DNA of 45,244 bases, taken from contig JAIXUP010000084.1 of the NCBI GenBank assembly GCA_027483505.1, forward strand, positions 1 through 45,244, in the 5' to 3' direction. Under the pieces are notes generated by a model. It was not told the origin of the DNA. It made no database searches and saw only the letters and a list, made by a program, of their open reading frames with translations. Source of the DNA: Hyphomicrobiales bacterium (GTDB taxonomy: Bacteria > Pseudomonadota > Alphaproteobacteria > Rhizobiales > Beijerinckiaceae). This document shows positions 8,350 through 16,383 of this stretch, one piece after another (the first letter of the stretch is position 1; the number at the start of each line of letters is the position of its first letter). The translations under genes were made by a program, and so were the position numbers.

Positions 8350-9369
8350 TCAGGCTGCGGCCTTCAACCCGCCTGGCACGACCAGATGGCTGACGAACTG
8401 GTCCGTCGCCGCGCTCCACGAATGGCCGAGCGCGAAGGCGCGGCAACGTTCACGCGGTATGGTGAGGGCGCCCAGCGCCGCTGCCTTCAGGTCTTCGCTC
8501 AGGCAGCCGACGGGATTGTCTCCGATCACATCCATCGGCCCCTGGACGGGGAAGGCGGCGATCGGCAGGCCACAGGCGGCTGCTTCCAGCAGGACGAGCC
8601 CGAACGTGTCCGTTCGGCTGGGAAAGACAAAGGCGTCCGCTGAGGCATACAGCGCGGCAAGCTCGGTTCCGGACTTGAAGCCGGTGAAGATTGCACCGGG
8701 ATAGCGCTGCTCGAGATCGGCCCGCGCCGGCCCGTCACCGACGACGACCTTCGAGCCCGGCAGATCCAGCCCGAGGAACGCTTCGAGGTTTTTCTCGACT
8801 GCGAGTCTGGCCACCGTGATGAAGACCGGACGGGGCAGATGGGCGAACTGCTGCGGCAGATCAGGCCTGAACTGCTCGGTGTCGACGCCGAAGGTCCACA
8901 GCGCGAGACGCCTGAAGCCCAACGCCCCCAGTTCGCGCGCCATCGCGGGGGTCGCCACCATCAGGGCCGCGCCGGCTCCGTGGAACCGCCGCAGCAGCGC
9001 GTAGGACCAACGCTCCGGCACCGGAGCGCGTGCTCTCAGATACTCCGGAAAGCGCGTGTGGTAAGAGGTCGTGAAGCTCAGCCCGAGTTTCTGGCAGGCG
9101 CCGCGCACGGCCCAGCCGATCGGCCCTTCGGTGGCGATGTGGATGGCGTCATAGGCTGTGCCCTGGAGCCGCTTCGCGAGCCTTTTCCGCGAGACCATGG
9201 CAAGCCGGATGTCGGGATAGGACGGCATTGGCACGGACCGGAACTGATCCGGCGATATGACCTCGACGCTCGCCCCCCTGCTTTCGAGCTCACGCTTCGT
9301 CGCTTCCAGACAGCGCACGACCCCATTGACCTGGGGCGCCCAGGCGTCGCTGGCGAGCAGGATCCGCAT
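8350..9369 (-). CDS. GT4-family glycosyltransferase
   Basis: 339 residues with the GT-B fold of family 4 glycosyltransferases. The N-terminal acceptor domain starts MRILLASDAWAPQVNG. The C-terminal nucleotide-sugar domain has VARLAVEKNLEAF, a GDGPARADLEQ loop and the EX7E-type segment FPSRTDTFGLVLLEAAACG. It is close to transferases acting on lipids or phosphatidylinositol-type acceptors (MgtA/SqdX-like). ATG 9369 overlaps the stop of the metallophosphatase gene by one base. The pairing metallophosphatase plus GT4 is recurrent in alphaproteobacteria and suggests envelope glycolipid work. Exact donor and acceptor are unknown. Confidence 0.88.
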   Translation of the reverse strand: MRILLASDAWAPQVNGVVRCLEATKRELESRGASVEVISPDQFRSVPMPSYPDIRLAMVSRKRLAKRLQGTAYDAIHIATEGPIGWAVRGACQKLGLSFTTSYHTRFPEYLRARAPVPERWSYALLRRFHGAGAALMVATPAMARELGALGFRRLALWTFGVDTEQFRPDLPQQFAHLPRPVFITVARLAVEKNLEAFLGLDLPGSKVVVGDGPARADLEQRYPGAIFTGFKSGTELAALYASADAFVFPSRTDTFGLVLLEAAACGLPIAAFPVQGPMDVIGDNPVGCLSEDLKAAALGALTIPRERCRAFALGHSWSAATDQFVSHLVVPGGLKAAA

Positions 9370-10175
9370 CAGGCCGCTCTTTGCTCCTGCGGCGTCAGCA
9401 CGCGGCCTTCTGGTTGCCGCACCAGGTGAAGGCGCTGGCGCTCCTTGCTCCAGTCGATGATCTGGAAGCTGCCATCATGGGCTTCGGCGAGTGCTGTGCA
9501 GCTTTCGACCCAGTCCCCGCAGTTCATGTAGCTGATCCCGTGCATATCCTGGATGGCGGCATGATGGATGTGGCCGCAGATCACGCCGTGGGCTTCCCGC
9601 TTCCGGGCCTCGGCGGCAAGCGTGATCTCGAAATCGCTGATGAAATTCACGGCCTTCTTGACCCGGAGCTTCGCCCAGGCCGAAAACGACCAGTAGGTCA
9701 GGCCCATGCTGCGGCGGACCATGCTGACCCGCGCATTGATCGCCTGCGTGGCGCGATAGGCCCAGTCGCCGAGTTTGGCCAGCCAGCGGGCATGCGTGAC
9801 GACAGCGTCGAACTGGTCGCCATGGATCACGAGATAGCGCCGCCCGTCAGGCCCTGTGTGGATCGCATGATCGACGATCTCGATGCCGCCGAACTTGTGT
9901 CCCAGATAGCCCCGCGCGAACTCGTCGTGGTTGCCTGGCATGAACACAACGCGCGTGCCGTCATGCGCCCGCGCGAGCATGGCCTGCACCAGATCGTTCT
10001 GCTCCTGCGGCCAATACCAGTTCTTCTTGAGGCGCCAGCCGTCGATGATGTCGCCGACGAGATAGATCGTGTCGGCTTCGTGACGCGCAAGAAACTCAAG
10101 CAGCAGTCCTGCCTGGCAGCTCTTGGCGCCGAGATGGATATCGGAAATGAACAGGGTTCTGAAACGTCTGGCCAT
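9369..10175 (-). CDS. LpxH-like metallophosphatase
   Basis: 268 residues of the calcineurin-like metallophosphoesterase superfamily. All metal motifs are visible in order: SDIHLG (about 10-15), VGDIIDGW, MPGNHDE, VIHGDQFD and GHIHHA. This is the UDP-2,3-diacylglucosamine diphosphatase-like group, but the extra segment AVNFISDFEITLAAEARKRE marks the paralogue subfamily rather than canonical LpxH. It acts in the cytoplasm or at the inner membrane. It is first gene of a leftward set with the GT4 and mepA-like genes. The 155 bases upstream (10176-10330) hold its likely promoter and no other gene. Confidence 0.87.
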   Translation of the reverse strand: MARRFRTLFISDIHLGAKSCQAGLLLEFLARHEADTIYLVGDIIDGWRLKKNWYWPQEQNDLVQAMLARAHDGTRVVFMPGNHDEFARGYLGHKFGGIEIVDHAIHTGPDGRRYLVIHGDQFDAVVTHARWLAKLGDWAYRATQAINARVSMVRRSMGLTYWSFSAWAKLRVKKAVNFISDFEITLAAEARKREAHGVICGHIHHAAIQDMHGISYMNCGDWVESCTALAEAHDGSFQIIDWSKERQRLHLVRQPEGRVLTPQEQRAA

Positions 10176-10330
10176 GCTTCTTCACCGCGAAAACTACGCA
10201 CATATCCTTACTTAGATGGTGCGCGAGACTCAAAGGGCTAGGGCTTATCCGCTGTGGACGTGGAGAAATTGCGGTCTGCCTGCATACAGATTGGGCAGAT
10301 GATGGTCGTGGACGCGCGAGCGCGGGCCCC

Positions 10331-10903
10331 CTAGTCCAGCGCCGGCAGCACGGGACCCGGCGGCGTTGCGGTTCTGGCGACGTTCATGACATTGGCCAGA
10401 AGCGCATAATAGCCTGCCGTCGCGACGAGATCGATCAGGCCTTGCGCGCCGAAGGCGCTGAGTACGGCGCCATAGGTCGCATCGCTCCAGCGGTCATGCG
10501 CCCACATTTCGGCAAGCGCATCGAAGATCAGCGCCTCGTCGGGTGGCATTGCGGCAGGCCTGCGTCCATGGGCGACAGCCTCGATGGTGGACGGGTCCAC
10601 ACCCGCCCGCTCGGCGATCGGCGCGTGGATGGCCCATTCCACCGCCTGATTGTGGCGCCGCGCCACCAGCAGGATGATGAATTCCGACAGCCGGAGGCCC
10701 AGGGCATTGTGGTAGCGGCAGTATTCGCCAAGCGCCTGCACCCTCAGCATCAATTCGGGCGAGCGCAAAAGCGGCGCAAACGGCCCGAACACCGGCGTGC
10801 CGCGGCTCGCCCTGAAGGCCTCGCTGGCGGCGGCCTGTGCTTCGGATAGTTCGACAGGCGAAAGGGGAGGAAGCCGGTCGCCCGGCGCATGAATCATCGT
10901 CAT
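10331..10903 (-). CDS. Carboxymuconolactone decarboxylase-like protein
   Basis: 190 residues, all-helical, of the carboxymuconolactone decarboxylase (CMD)/AhpD superfamily. The core helix pair is seen in FIILLVARRHNQAVEWAIHAPIAERAGV. The redox CxxC of AhpD-type members is absent and replaced by HNQAVEWAIH, so this is the non-peroxidase type. Substrate is unknown. A stop-free frame with ATG at 10903 gives a Pro-rich start (GDRLPPLSPVELSEAQ) typical for the group; no good ribosome site is seen. It is transcribed divergently from the MBL-fold gene, with about 150 bases between them holding both promoters. Confidence 0.82.
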   Translation of the reverse strand: MTMIHAPGDRLPPLSPVELSEAQAAASEAFRASRGTPVFGPFAPLLRSPELMLRVQALGEYCRYHNALGLRLSEFIILLVARRHNQAVEWAIHAPIAERAGVDPSTIEAVAHGRRPAAMPPDEALIFDALAEMWAHDRWSDATYGAVLSAFGAQGLIDLVATAGYYALLANVMNVARTATPPGPVLPALD

Positions 10904-11057
10904 AGGGGAAATGGAGGATCACGCCGGATCAAAGTCAATCCGGCACCTGCCCGGCCCTGCGCGCCGCCCCGCCAACACGCCTTCGTGAGGAGCCTCCCCG
11001 GCACTGGTCACGCGCTTCAGGGCCGCTATTGTACGTCTGGTCAGGAGATGAGGACAC

Positions 11058-11855
11058 ATGCGGGAGCGGTGGCTGATGCGGATTATGGCGCTGGTTGCGG
11101 CGCTCGGCGCTATCCTTGCCCAGCCTGCTGCTGCCGCCGAACCGGGCTGCCGGCCCGATGTTGCCTCCTGGCGAGCGCCGATCATGAAAGCCTCGCTGAA
11201 GGCCGATGAGGCGCGCATCAGCTTTGTCGGCCATGCGACCTTCCTGATCGAGAGCGCCCAGGGCGTCACGGCGGCGACAGACTACAACGACTATGTCCGC
11301 CCATCCGTCGTGCCGGTCATCGCCAGCATGAACAAGGCGCACTCGACGCACTATTCGCGCAATCCCGACCCTGGCATCATCCACGTCCTGCCAGGCTGGG
11401 ATCCGGCCGGCGGCAAGGCGCAGCATGATGTGACGGTCAAGGACCTGCGCGTGCGCAACGTCCCGACCAACATCCGCTCCTTCAGCGGCGCGACGGACTT
11501 CGACGGCAACTCCATGTTCGTCTTCGAGGTTGGCGAATTGTGCATCGTCCACCTTGGCCATCTGCATCACACGCTGGAACCTGGACATCTGCGCGCGCTT
11601 GGCCGGGTCGATGTCGTGCTGGTGCCGGTCGATGGCGGCTACACCCTTGACATGGACGGCATGCTCGAGGTTCTGCAGACCTTGCAGGCCCGCATCATGA
11701 TCCCGATGCATTTCTTCGGGCAGAGCACGCTCGAGCGCTTTCTCGCCAAGGCCGCCGTCACCTGGCCAGTCGAGCGGCGCGACGCGCCCTCGATCGTCGT
11801 CTCGCGGGCCACGCTGCCCCGGCAGCCGACCGTGATCGTCCTGCCGGGCCGCTGA
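11058..11855 (+). CDS. Secreted MBL-fold metallohydrolase-like protein
   Basis: 265 residues with a signal peptide (about 1-27, cleavage after PAAAA), so periplasmic. The body is UlaG-like MBL fold: ARISFVGHATFLIESAQG, then NKAHSTHYS where the usual HxHxDH stands, LCIVHLGHLHHTLEP and IPMHFFGQS. The central metal motif is reduced to HSTH, so metal content may differ from canonical hydrolases. GAGG lies just before ATG 11058. Substrate is unknown. The 100-base gap after it holds a TGATC-GAAG-GATCA inverted repeat and no gene. Confidence 0.8.
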   Translation: MRERWLMRIMALVAALGAILAQPAAAAEPGCRPDVASWRAPIMKASLKADEARISFVGHATFLIESAQGVTAATDYNDYVRPSVVPVIASMNKAHSTHYSRNPDPGIIHVLPGWDPAGGKAQHDVTVKDLRVRNVPTNIRSFSGATDFDGNSMFVFEVGELCIVHLGHLHHTLEPGHLRALGRVDVVLVPVDGGYTLDMDGMLEVLQTLQARIMIPMHFFGQSTLERFLAKAAVTWPVERRDAPSIVVSRATLPRQPTVIVLPGR

Positions 11856-11955
11856 GTCCGCCCGGCGCCTGCCACCTGCGCGTAAACAAATCGAAAAGAA
11901 TCGGGCGCATGGTGTGTGATCGAAGGATCATGCGCTGAGTCTTGAGCCAATCATC

Positions 11956-13323
11956 GTGAACCCTGCCGCCGCCATCCAGAGTCAGATGCTGCAGACCTTG
12001 CTTGAGGCGCTGCAGCCAATTGCCGCACCGCCCAAGGTTGGCGAAAAAGTCGAGGCGCGGTTTCTGGGCTGGGCCGCAACAGCGACGGGTGACGAGGCGC
12101 GCGTTCAGATGGGCAGCGGCGCCGTCACGCTCCGTATCACGGCTGACGCAACGCGCCGGAGTGCCTTGCAGCCCGGCTCCATCCTGACGCTGGAGGTCGA
12201 GAGACCGGAACACGGGGCCGAGCCGGCCCGGATGCGGCTGGTCGGCATTGCGCCCGCAGCCGGCGAGCGGCAAACGCCGGTCGAAGGCCCGGGGCCGCTC
12301 GGGCGCACGTTTGCGCCGCCTGGCCCGATTGCCAGCCCGACTGCCAGCCCGGCAGCCGCCCGCGAGCCCATCTCTCCCGAGACCGCGGCGCGCCTCGCGC
12401 TCAGGGCTGCGGCCGGGCCGGTCATTGGGGGCGCTCTGGCGCGGCAGAATGGCCTTGCCCCCCTGTTTGCCAATCTGGAGGCCCTGGAGCGTGCGCCGAT
12501 CCTGCTGCCGTCGGCGCTGACGAACGCCGCTTCCGCCGTCCTCAAGGCGCGGCTGCCCGTTGTCGGCGACGGCCTGATCGTGCCCGAGGTCCTGCAGCAG
12601 GCGGTCGCCGATTCCGGCATCTTCCATGAAGCGCGCCTTGGGCATGGCGATCCCGCAGAAGCGGCCTTCGATCTGAAGTCGACCTTGCTGATCTTGCGGC
12701 AGGTCTTGCGTTCGATGGTGCCGGACGGCGCCGGGCCATCAGCCGCCGCCCACGGACGCGTGCCGCCGCCGAGCCGCGATGGCGTTCCCGTCGCCCAGCC
12801 GCAGGCTGCCCCCACAATCGATGCCGTGACGCAGCCGGTTTCAGCGATCCTCGAGACAGTCCTGAAGGACACCGAGGCGGCGCTGGACCGCCTGTCGATC
12901 AGCCAGTTTGCTTCCTTGCCATCACCGGTCGAGCTTCAGACCGCCCAGCTCCACAACCGCTGGTTCATCGAACTGCCGATGGCGCTCCAGGGACGGACGG
13001 TGATGCTTCCGCTGGAGATCGAGGAGGACGGTAGCGGAGCACCGGCCGATGCGGCGCAGGGCAGGCTCTGGCGCATCCGCTTCGCGCTTGACATCGAGCC
13101 GATGGGGCCCGTGCACGCCATGGTCACCATGCAGGGCAAATTGATCGGCGTCTTTGTCTGGGCCGAGCGCGAAGCGACCTCGCAACTGGTAAGGTCCTTC
13201 TCCCCGGATCTCGAGGCGGCCTTGCTCGGCAGCGACTTCGAAAGGGCCGACATCGAGGTGATGACCGGTCAGCCTCAGCGCCGCGCGCCGATGGCCGGGC
13301 AGTATCTGGACCGGCGCTCATGA
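11956..13323 (+). CDS. FliK-like flagellar hook-length control protein
   Basis: 455 residues. The N-terminal two thirds are Ala/Pro-rich and low in conservation. The last 140 residues fit the FliK C-terminal (Flg_hook) domain: WFIELPMALQGRTVMLPLEIEED, then WRIRFALDIEPMGPVHAMVTMQG and LVRSFSPDLEAALLGSDFE. In the flagellum, this protein measures hook length and switches the export gate through FlhB. Start is GTG at 11956. The final codons overlap an FlhB C-terminal-like gene, which supports a role with the export switch. No other flagellar gene is in the window, so the pair is detached from any main flagellar cluster. Confidence 0.75.
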   Translation: MNPAAAIQSQMLQTLLEALQPIAAPPKVGEKVEARFLGWAATATGDEARVQMGSGAVTLRITADATRRSALQPGSILTLEVERPEHGAEPARMRLVGIAPAAGERQTPVEGPGPLGRTFAPPGPIASPTASPAAAREPISPETAARLALRAAAGPVIGGALARQNGLAPLFANLEALERAPILLPSALTNAASAVLKARLPVVGDGLIVPEVLQQAVADSGIFHEARLGHGDPAEAAFDLKSTLLILRQVLRSMVPDGAGPSAAAHGRVPPPSRDGVPVAQPQAAPTIDAVTQPVSAILETVLKDTEAALDRLSISQFASLPSPVELQTAQLHNRWFIELPMALQGRTVMLPLEIEEDGSGAPADAAQGRLWRIRFALDIEPMGPVHAMVTMQGKLIGVFVWAEREATSQLVRSFSPDLEAALLGSDFERADIEVMTGQPQRRAPMAGQYLDRRS

Positions 13324-13607
13324 TGGACGCGAACACCCGGCAGTCCGCCTGGCTGAACCGCCGCACCGCAGTAGCGCTGCAGTATGACGGCAGTTCCGCA
13401 CCGCGCGTCACGGCGAAGGGCCATGGCGAGGTCGCCGACAGGATCATCGAGACCGCGCGCGAAGCGGGCGTGCCCATCGAGGAGAACGCCTTGCTCGCAG
13501 AGGCCCTCAGCACGGTCGAACTGGACGACCACATCCCCGAAGACCTCTACAAGGCCGTCGCGCAGGTCATCGGCTTCGTCTTGCGGTTGCGCACGCACGC
13601 CCGCTGA
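13320..13607 (+). CDS. FlhB cytoplasmic-domain-like protein
   Basis: 95 residues equivalent to the cytoplasmic domain of FlhB/YscU export-switch proteins, with no membrane part. The segments TAVALQYD, APRVTAKGHGEVADRI and ETAREAGVPIEEN match FlhB after its self-cleavage site. At the place of the NPTH cleavage motif it reads N-R-R-T (13-16), so no autocleavage is expected. Such FhlB/FlhX-like small proteins can stand in for the FlhB C-terminal fragment in some bacteria. ATG 13320 overlaps the stop of the FliK-like gene. Confidence 0.85.
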   Translation: MMDANTRQSAWLNRRTAVALQYDGSSAPRVTAKGHGEVADRIIETAREAGVPIEENALLAEALSTVELDDHIPEDLYKAVAQVIGFVLRLRTHAR

Positions 13608-13678
13608 ACAAAGGCGGATCGCTCACGGTTAACCGTCCTGTTCGACGCTTCCTTAAGCCAGACTTGCTAGATCGGGCC

Positions 13679-15100
13679 ATGGCGCTCGATCCCGCATCAC
13701 CCGTGGCCTTTGCGGCCGATGGCCTCAGGCCCTCGGGCCTGGTCCAGCGTCTTCGCGCCGTTGCGGCGGGCCTCGGCGAACGCTCCATCGAGGCGCGCAC
13801 CCGAAGGGCGGCGCTGTTCAGCGTGGCGGCACGCGTCTTCAACGCCGGCGCGTTGCTGCTTACCCACATCCTGCTGGCGCGGGCGCTCGGAGCCGCTGAA
13901 TTCGGCCTGTTCTCCCTTGCCATGACCTGGGTTCTCGCGCTGGCCGGCTTTGCCACGCTGGGCTTGACCATGGCCCCCCAGCGCTTCGTGCCTGACTATG
14001 CCGCGCAGGGCCAGGTTCGGCTGCTGGCAGGCCTGTATCGCTTTGCCCATCTCGCGCCATTGGCGGCAGGCCTTGTCCTCGCGCTTGCTGCCGCTTGCGT
14101 CCTCGCCTTCGCGATGCCGTCGGTCAGTGGTCACACGCGGCTCGCCATCGCGCTGGCGCTGCTCGCGCTGCCGGCGCTGGCGATGATCGACGTGATCGAA
14201 GGCTTTGCGCTGGCGCATGACTGGAACGATCTGGCCTATGGCGTGACCTTCATCGTACGCCCCCTGCTCTTGCCGCTCCTGTGTCTGGCCCTGTGGCTCG
14301 GCGGGGCCGATCCCGCCGCCACCCCGGCCATCGCGGCCTTTGTTGCGTCCGCCTGGATCGCGGCGCTGGCGCTTGCGCTCCTGCTGCGGCCCCGCATGCG
14401 CGCGGCCTATCCGGCGGCGCAGCCCGCCTACGAGCCCCGCCGCTGGTTCTCGCTGGCCGTGCCGGCCTTTCTGGCCGACGGGGCCTTCCTGACCATGGCC
14501 TATGCCGATGTGCTGATCCTGTCGGCCTTCGCCTCGCCCGCCGAGGTCGGGGTCTATGTCGCAGCCACCAAGGTCGTGGGCATCGTCGCCTTCGTGCATT
14601 TTGGCCTGTCCTATGCGGCGGCCCATCACTTTTCGGCGCTGCACGGACAGGGCGATGCCGGCGCGCTGGTGCATTACGCCTGCAAGGCCGCGCGCTGGAC
14701 CTTCTGGCCCTCTTTGCTGCTGGCGCTCGGCCTCGGACTGGCGGCTCCGCTGCTGATGGGTCTGTTCGGCCGGGATTTCAGCGGCGGCGCCGTCCTTGTT
14801 GGCATCCTCGCGCTGGCCCTCGTGGTGCGCGCGGTCATCGGCCCCTCCGAGCAGTTGCTGTTGATGACCGACCGCGCTGCCGACGTCACGCGCGTCTACG
14901 CCGCTGCCGCCGGTCTCAACATCGTCCTCGCGCTGGGTCTCGCCCCGGTCTTCGGCGCCCTCGGGGTCGCCATAGGCGCGGCCTTCGCGTCCATGGCTGC
15001 GACGCTCGCCACCTGGCTTGTCGTCCGTCGCCGGCTGGGCCGCAGCGTCCACGCTTTCGCGGGCGAACCACCTTCCGCCGTCCGGGAGACTGCGTCGTGA
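13679..15100 (+). CDS. Polysaccharide flippase, Wzx/MATE-like
   Basis: 473 residues with about 12-14 hydrophobic helices, an inner-membrane oligosaccharide-lipid flippase of the polysaccharide biosynthesis (MVF/Wzx) superfamily. The signature first helices are visible: FNAGALLLTHILLARALG and AEFGLFSLAMTWVLALAGF. ATG 13679 is taken; a TTG five codons earlier is less likely. The stop overlaps the GTG of the next gene. No glycosyltransferase or polymerase is nearby, so its substrate lipid-linked sugar is unknown. Confidence 0.87.
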   Translation: MALDPASPVAFAADGLRPSGLVQRLRAVAAGLGERSIEARTRRAALFSVAARVFNAGALLLTHILLARALGAAEFGLFSLAMTWVLALAGFATLGLTMAPQRFVPDYAAQGQVRLLAGLYRFAHLAPLAAGLVLALAAACVLAFAMPSVSGHTRLAIALALLALPALAMIDVIEGFALAHDWNDLAYGVTFIVRPLLLPLLCLALWLGGADPAATPAIAAFVASAWIAALALALLLRPRMRAAYPAAQPAYEPRRWFSLAVPAFLADGAFLTMAYADVLILSAFASPAEVGVYVAATKVVGIVAFVHFGLSYAAAHHFSALHGQGDAGALVHYACKAARWTFWPSLLLALGLGLAAPLLMGLFGRDFSGGAVLVGILALALVVRAVIGPSEQLLLMTDRAADVTRVYAAAAGLNIVLALGLAPVFGALGVAIGAAFASMAATLATWLVVRRRLGRSVHAFAGEPPSAVRETAS

Positions 15101-16302
15101 GCTTGTCGCCTACCGGAGGAGCGCGACCGGCGCAGACAGCCGCCACGACCGACATGGCCGGCCTTCTCGGCCTGCGCGAGGTCGCTCCCGTCGCCGCGGC
15201 GCAGCCGATCAGCGTTGAACGCGTCGATGTCGCCGACTATGCGGCCTGGGGTGCCGCCTTCGCGGAGCTGAGCGCGCGCGCGGCGCTGCCCAATCCGTTC
15301 ATGTCGCCGGCCGCGCTCGCTGCGGCCCGGACCGTCGCTGACGACGAGGACTTCGTCATCCTGGCTGCCCGCCATGCCGAGGCGCCGGGTGCGCCGTTGG
15401 TCGGCCTGTGGACCCTGCGGCGCCTCCGTGACGTCTGGAGCTGTGGAATCGAGGTCTTGCAGGCCCCGTGCGTGCCGAAATTCGAATGTCTGGCCAGCCC
15501 TGTGCTCGACACTGCGATGAGCAAGAAGGCCATGGCCGCCTTGCTTGCACACATCCGCGCATCGCATGACCTCCCCCGGTTGATCCGCGCGACAAGCTGG
15601 CCGGTAGCCTTGGGCGCGGACCTGCCATCCGATGTGACGGTCCATCATGCCGAGCGCTGGTCGCGTGCGCTGCTGGTTCCGCAGGATGCCACGGACGCCG
15701 AAAGCTGTCTCAAAGCGGCGATGGGCGGCTCCTACAAGAAGCGCGTGGCGCAGGAGCGGGCGCTGGCCCGGACCGGCGCCTTGCGCCATGACAGCCTGCG
15801 CCGGGATGCGGCGCTGGCCACGCTCGACGACTTTGTCGCGCTTGAGCGGCGCGGCTGGAAGGGCAGGGCAGGGACAGCCCTGGCCGATGTCCCGGCTGAT
15901 GTGACCTACATGCACGCTGCCCTGCGCGGCTTTGCCCGCGCCGATCAGCTCAGCGTCGACGTGCTGCGGCTGGATGATGCGCCGGTGGCCATGGGCATCG
16001 TTGTCGAGGCCGGACCTGCCAGCATCTTCTGGAAGACCGCCTTCGACGAGGCCTATGCCCGTCATTCGCCCGGTGTGCTGCTCGACATGGCGGTGACCCG
16101 GCGGCTGTTTGCCGAAGGCAGGCCGATGCTGGACAGCGGCATGATGGAGTTCACCGACCCTGCGACACAGGTCTGGGCCGGCCGGGCCGCGATGGCGCGA
16201 GCCGTGATCGATCTTGGGGCTGGCGGGCAGGGCGCGCTTGTGCGTCTGGGTCATCAAGCGCGCCATCGCCTGCGGCTCCTGCAAAGGCGTTCCAAGGACT
16301 GA
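15097..16302 (+). CDS. FemAB/CelD-like GNAT acyltransferase
   Basis: 401 residues of the BioF2-like acetyltransferase (Acetyltransf_6) group used in exopolysaccharide and cellulose loci. Typical segments: NPFMSPAALAAARTV near the N-terminus, then KKRVAQERALARTG, then FVALERRGWKGRAGTAL, and the terminal FWKTAFDEAYARHSPGVLLD. Start is GTG 15097, overlapping the flippase stop (GTGA), with GGGAG upstream; this makes the open frame further upstream a shadow of the flippase gene. It likely transfers an acyl or aminoacyl group to a sugar or lipid handled by the flippase. The precise substrate is unknown. Confidence 0.82.
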   Translation: MSLSPTGGARPAQTAATTDMAGLLGLREVAPVAAAQPISVERVDVADYAAWGAAFAELSARAALPNPFMSPAALAAARTVADDEDFVILAARHAEAPGAPLVGLWTLRRLRDVWSCGIEVLQAPCVPKFECLASPVLDTAMSKKAMAALLAHIRASHDLPRLIRATSWPVALGADLPSDVTVHHAERWSRALLVPQDATDAESCLKAAMGGSYKKRVAQERALARTGALRHDSLRRDAALATLDDFVALERRGWKGRAGTALADVPADVTYMHAALRGFARADQLSVDVLRLDDAPVAMGIVVEAGPASIFWKTAFDEAYARHSPGVLLDMAVTRRLFAEGRPMLDSGMMEFTDPATQVWAGRAAMARAVIDLGAGGQGALVRLGHQARHRLRLLQRRSKD

Positions 16303-16336
16303 AAATCCGCACCGCCTCCGTTTAAACCCGCATGGA

Positions 16337-16354
16337 CGTCAATTTAAACTGACA
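16337..16354. promoter_or_regulatory. PpsR/CrtJ-type palindrome upstream of dxs
   Basis: CGTCAATTTAAACTGACA is a near-perfect palindrome (GTCA arms, TTTAAA centre). It fits the PpsR consensus TGT-N12-ACA except for its first base. It ends 29 bases before the preferred dxs start, a good place for repression of that gene. On the minus strand it reads TGT-N12-ACG, the same form found at the two PGC promoters near 35.3 and 38.0 kb. Confidence 0.6.
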
Positions 16355-16383
16355 GTAGCATGATGGCATCGGGGGACATGTCG

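Noticed and set aside
13697..15052. Long minus-strand frame of 451 codons opposite the flippase
   Set aside because: Composition shadow of a high-GC gene: Arg/His/Gln-rich, no recognisable domain, fully covered by a convincing membrane protein on the other strand.
14281..15096. Upstream extension of the FemAB-like gene
   Set aside because: It is the alternate frame of the flippase gene; the coupled GTG at 15097 has a ribosome site.
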